From assembly GCA_037384445.1 (NCBI GenBank), contig JARRNY010000033.1, positions 1-64,000 on the forward strand: 64,000 nt of DNA. Direction: 5' to 3'. This document shows positions 61,701 through 64,000 of this stretch, one piece after another; positions within the stretch are counted from its first letter, which is position 1; every line of letters starts with the position of its first letter. Source of the stretch: Thiodiazotropha sp037384445 (GTDB lineage Bacteria > Pseudomonadota > Gammaproteobacteria > Chromatiales > Chromatiaceae). A program made the translations under genes and the position numbers. Below the pieces are notes generated by a model. That model made no database searches. It was not told the origin of the DNA and saw only the letters and a list, made by a program, of their open reading frames with translations.

Positions 61701-62680
61701 TTGCCTGGCCTTCGCTGGGGATCCTGAGCCTCTCCCTGGCGCCGGTTGGGGCAGTGATTCTGTTGGCGGTATTCCACACCGCTTACCATCCGGCGGCAAA
61801 CCTGGGTTGGCTGGCCTGGCTGGTGCTCTTTTCTCTTCACTTCTGGATCTTGAAACGGCTGGATGGCGTACTCCCGACCCAGTTTATCCACCCCCTGCAT
61901 CTGATCGGCATCTGGTTACTGTTGGCGGTCGGGTCTCTGGAGTTGCGTTATCTGCTGATGGCCCTGGCGGAGCAACACAACGCCTGGCGCTGGCTGGGTT
62001 GGGCTGCTGTACCCAGTCTCTATCTGCTGCTGGTGACCTTTGCGCGGCGTCTGCCCTGGCCCTTCAACGCTTATGAGCGGGTCTACCGGCTACTGGCTGT
62101 ATTGCCGGTAGCCGGCTTGATGGCCGCCTGGATGTTGGCTGCCATCGTCTTTAGTGACGGTTCGGCACAACCGTTACCCTATCTGCCATTGATGAATCCG
62201 TTGATGCTGAGCCTGTTGCTGGTGCTCTACGCGCTCTACTCCTGGTGGTGGGGGATGAATGGTCTCTTGCTGCCGAAGATAGGGCGGCGAATTCCGCTGG
62301 CGTTAACGGCTGCGGCACTGTTTCTGATACTGACCAGCGAGGTGTTCCGTACCGCTCACCATTGGCTTGCTGTGCCTTTTCGCCTCGATGCGCTGTTGGC
62401 GTCGATGCCGGTACAGGCGGGCCTCTCTCTGTTGTGGACATCGATGGCGCTGGTGGCGATGGTCCTCGGTACCCGTCGCAACGAGCGTCTGGTCTGGATT
62501 GCCGGTGCTGCCCTGATTGGCGTGGTGGTGGTCAAACTGTTCCTGGTGGAGTTGAGCCAACACGGAAGCATCGAACGCATCTTCTCCTTTATCGGGGTTG
62601 GCGCATTGTTACTGGTGGTCGGGTATTTTTCGCCGCTTCCGCCTAAATCTGAACCGGTCATGAAGGAAGAGACAAAGTGA
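58796..62680 (+). CDS. Large multi-spanning membrane protein, DUF2339 family
   Basis: 1294 residues. An N-terminal helix and a coiled-coil (about 35-80, ERELQDLHQQLARGEKRQQAEA), then a Pro/Ser/Glu-rich linker (to about 185), followed by about thirty hydrophobic helices to the end. DUF2339 signature: AKVWLTAGNPLLKVGILLLFLGLAFLLRYAAERV. Function unknown. Ribosome site AGGAG precedes the ATG. The stop overlaps the next gene by one base (TGATG), so the two are translationally coupled. Confidence 0.92.
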   Translation: MQFRDFWLALVGLIAGFVMTATLQGSLICALIGAVIALQLHRRDQHKRLTAVERELQDLHQQLARGEKRQQAEARSGPAADKPAETPEAKVAFAATSSVPSVSVSPRQGSPEPVVQESPDKPSIPEPKSERVLQQEREEESLTLDQVYLDQQLNEGEAKAASSGSGSQPASSEIPQSPRAPRLPNLLEKGLQAAKVWLTAGNPLLKVGILLLFLGLAFLLRYAAERVTLPIEFRYMGVAAVAIALLAIGWRLRRKNAAYALSLQGAGIAVLYLTVFAALHLHQLLSPGLAFGFLLVVVICATLLAVVQNALALALVSTIGGFAAPLLTATGDQLALFSYYLLLNLGIVAVAWYKAWRPLNLVGFVATFSIGLWWGLKFYHPELWLQTEAFLVSFFLLYLLIGLLFAHRKLREESDAPLDAGLTTLMRWAAGRTDYIDATLMFGPPLVGFGMQYAIISRFEFGPAYSALILGLLYLGLAMLLWRRLGRVRHLMVEVYLALGVIFGTLAVPLALDAQWTSAIWAVEGAGIYWVSLRQRRILSRLFALLLQGGAMVAFLPTLHPAAETLLEGAYLSGLGMLYLIPPLLLPLEPCVAVWAVAGFLTVWAGSYLGRGIYHLPGLLVQALGGLGFLSTLSLGIDSVLDGSYLTALVIGVALLLSHDRLLRQAEQAARWRGYVEALLVVFGFGLLYLLPPLLLSLENSVAVWALAGLATLYAGLRLNRHIYLLPAFAVQLVAGGLFVLQLTPQDPLNGAGVFDTGWRGLFSAMLIGVSLLAGVWMALRNRALRELPAFTTGSSVLVLIGLVLMNLAVLFVLPWQAASGVWAASGLVILWMGLTLRHQVTFFFGLAIQLVGGAVFLQQFVYLPIQGSDAALSPLSGASFWSPVALSLVAFVAGLLLHRYQLRQSEGDAHPSLGWVGSNMALVWGAGWWAFTLYTQIVGFAPANLWTAYLLLGAALSSLLWSLPVKRLAWPSLGILSLSLAPVGAVILLAVFHTAYHPAANLGWLAWLVLFSLHFWILKRLDGVLPTQFIHPLHLIGIWLLLAVGSLELRYLLMALAEQHNAWRWLGWAAVPSLYLLLVTFARRLPWPFNAYERVYRLLAVLPVAGLMAAWMLAAIVFSDGSAQPLPYLPLMNPLMLSLLLVLYALYSWWWGMNGLLLPKIGRRIPLALTAAALFLILTSEVFRTAHHWLAVPFRLDALLASMPVQAGLSLLWTSMALVAMVLGTRRNERLVWIAGAALIGVVVVKLFLVELSQHGSIERIFSFIGVGALLLVVGYFSPLPPKSEPVMKEETK

Positions 62681-64000
62681 TGAGAGTGAATCGCAAAGGT
62701 GTGGTTTGGTTGCTTGCCGGCTGTTTGATGGGTCTGTCGACCCGGACTCTCTTGGCAACGTCGGCAGCGGCAGAGGAGAGTTTTTCCACCCATCGCGCAC
62801 TGGTATTGGAAGGTGAGGGTCCCTGGTATCAGGTCGATCTGCCTGCCACGCTGCGACTCGCTTCGCAGCGAAGGGATTTTGCCGATATCCGGGTATTTGA
62901 TGCGCAGGGTCAGGCGATGCCTTTTTCATTGTTGCGTCCGCAGACCGAATACAAGATCTCTGAACAGCGCCATGAAGTGGCGATCTTTCCGCTCTACAGT
63001 GAAAGTCCGTCGGATGACGATCCGGTGCCGACAGTCAGGTTGGAGAGCAATGCCAGAGGTACCTTGATCGAAGTGATTCCGGCATCGGGTGACACCGAGC
63101 CGCAAGCCGGTGTGCGTCGTGGCTGGTTACTCGATACCAGCGCTCTCGAGGGCGACATGGTGCGTATGAGTCTGGATTGGGTTGCTGCCGAGGATAGCGC
63201 CTCTTTTCAGCGCTTTGCCATCGAGGGCAGCGATGACTTGCAGCAATGGCGAAGGCTCGGTAACGGGCAAGCGGTGCGCATGACCTTCAATGGCGCAGAG
63301 ATCGATCAGCGTGATGTCCGCTTGCCTCGACTCAGCAGCCGCTATCTGCGTCTGATCTGGCAGGAGCCGAGTCAGGCGCCTCTCTTGCAGCGGGTCTCAG
63401 TGGTTGAGAATCGCACCCTTTCCAAATCGCCCTCCCTGAGTTGGACATCTCCCCTGTCGGCCGAGCGGTCTCCGGAGGGGGACTATCGTTTGCAACTACC
63501 CCGCAGCATGCCGTTGGAGCGGATGCGGGTCGAACTGCCACAGATCAATACCCTGGCGCCGTTGAAGGTAAGCGGTGGTTATCTGGATCGCAAAGGACGT
63601 GAGGTGTGGAGTCCGTTGGGCGAGGCTTTGGTCTATCGGTTGTCCCTCAATGGCCATGAAGCGGAACAGAACGAAATCCCGCTTTCACCCCGTGCTTTCG
63701 ATCTGTTTCGCATCCGCGCCAGTGGTGGCGGACTCGACATGCCGCGCTTGAAGATAAAGCTGGGACTCGCGCCGATGCAGCTGGTCTTTCTGGCGCGGGG
63801 CGAGGGGCCCTATCGTCTCTCTCTGGGAAACCCCGAGGCCGGTTCAGCCGACCTGCCGATCAAAACGCTGATGCCGCCGATCGAAGGGGTTACGCCGGTT
63901 GCCGCTATGGCTCGCCTGGGTGAGGCAATGGCGACAGTCCCTCCGGCAGAGACGATGACAGACAGTGGTGGCAGGGCGGCGTGGAGTTGGAAAAACTTTC
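62680..64000 (+). CDS. DUF3999-family exported protein, N-terminal part (runs off window)
   Basis: The first 440 codons are present and open to the window end. Signal-peptide-like start (MRVNRKGVVWLLAGCLMG). The mature part is beta-rich: RALVLEGEGPWYQVDLPATL, FADIRVFDAQGQAMPF, and FLARGEGPYRLSLGNPEA, as in DUF3999 proteins that are usually encoded directly after DUF2339 genes. The two probably form a membrane complex with a large periplasmic subunit. Function unknown. Confidence 0.88.
   Translation, partial: MRVNRKGVVWLLAGCLMGLSTRTLLATSAAAEESFSTHRALVLEGEGPWYQVDLPATLRLASQRRDFADIRVFDAQGQAMPFSLLRPQTEYKISEQRHEVAIFPLYSESPSDDDPVPTVRLESNARGTLIEVIPASGDTEPQAGVRRGWLLDTSALEGDMVRMSLDWVAAEDSASFQRFAIEGSDDLQQWRRLGNGQAVRMTFNGAEIDQRDVRLPRLSSRYLRLIWQEPSQAPLLQRVSVVENRTLSKSPSLSWTSPLSAERSPEGDYRLQLPRSMPLERMRVELPQINTLAPLKVSGGYLDRKGREVWSPLGEALVYRLSLNGHEAEQNEIPLSPRAFDLFRIRASGGGLDMPRLKIKLGLAPMQLVFLARGEGPYRLSLGNPEAGSADLPIKTLMPPIEGVTPVAAMARLGEAMATVPPAETMTDSGGRAAWSWKNF

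Noticed and set aside
1..64000. Prophage, CRISPR array, toxin-antitoxin or defence island
   Set aside because: No integrase, transposase, phage structural gene, regularly spaced direct repeats or recognised defence or toxin genes were seen; the window is mostly conserved chromosomal genes.

Overview
The window is a gene-dense, GC-rich chromosomal segment of a gammaproteobacterium. Several signs point to the Chromatiales or a related sulfur-oxidising lineage. The ferredoxin at 20554-20808 has the Allochromatium-type second cluster loop. The core blocks ftsY-ftsE-ftsX-rpoH and M16-M16-rsmD-coaD-fdx-ggt follow an order also known from Pseudomonas. A CIRCE operator lies before rpoH, and there are SoxW/TlpA-like periplasmic thioredoxins. 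This placement is inferred from gene content; there is no rRNA. No phage, plasmid, CRISPR array, transposase or large island was seen, so most of the window is ordinary chromosome.

Layout. 1-5.9 kb: 3' end of ubiA, a YyaL-type protein fused to a DsbD-N-like domain, a Sel1 protein and an ExeA/ExeB (GspA/GspB) pair. 6-12.4 kb: an HDOD protein, comF, and the biotin operon bioB-F-H-C-D, which lacks bioA and has a BirA-type operator in the comF/bioB gap. 12.4-19.3 kb: a small palindromic repeat element, rpoH with CIRCE, ftsX, ftsE, ftsY, and an active/inactive M16 peptidase pair. 19.4-26.8 kb: rsmD, coaD, ferredoxin, ggt (with a terminator hairpin inside its first codons), an OprI-like lipoprotein facing an L,D-transpeptidase, a ParA/STAS pair, ychF and tRNA-Met. 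26.8-33.9 kb: a coiled-coil unknown, an ammonium transporter, a degenerate REC-REC-GGDEF-EAL protein, queD, an unknown and a phosphopantetheinyl transferase.

33.9-41 kb is a transport block: a DMT exporter behind a terminator-bearing leader, a TRAP system (tatT-like lipoprotein, dctP, a cupin, dctQ, dctM) and a Na+/alanine symporter. 41-46.8 kb: glutaredoxin-like, bolA (start codon problem), hda, wrbA, arsC, a tetR-yciI-tag cluster with twin operators, a 201-bp palindromic element, and yihY. 46.8-52 kb: a PilZ-like unknown, then the tightly packed unit tlpA - SoxW-like - tolC - hlyD - acyP. 52-64 kb: a Tyr/Pro-rich exported protein, sfsA, cpdA, oxyR, an aldolase/dehydrogenase fusion, fabA, and a DUF2339-DUF3999 pair running off the end.

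The clearest new-looking items are regulatory or architectural rather than a large unknown system: CIRCE at rpoH, a terminator that doubles as the ggt signal-peptide coding sequence, an orphan TolC/HlyD conduit co-transcribed with two thioredoxins, the DUF255-DsbD fusion, the twin TetR operator next to a palindromic insertion, the bolA start defect, and the repetitive exported Tyr/Pro protein.
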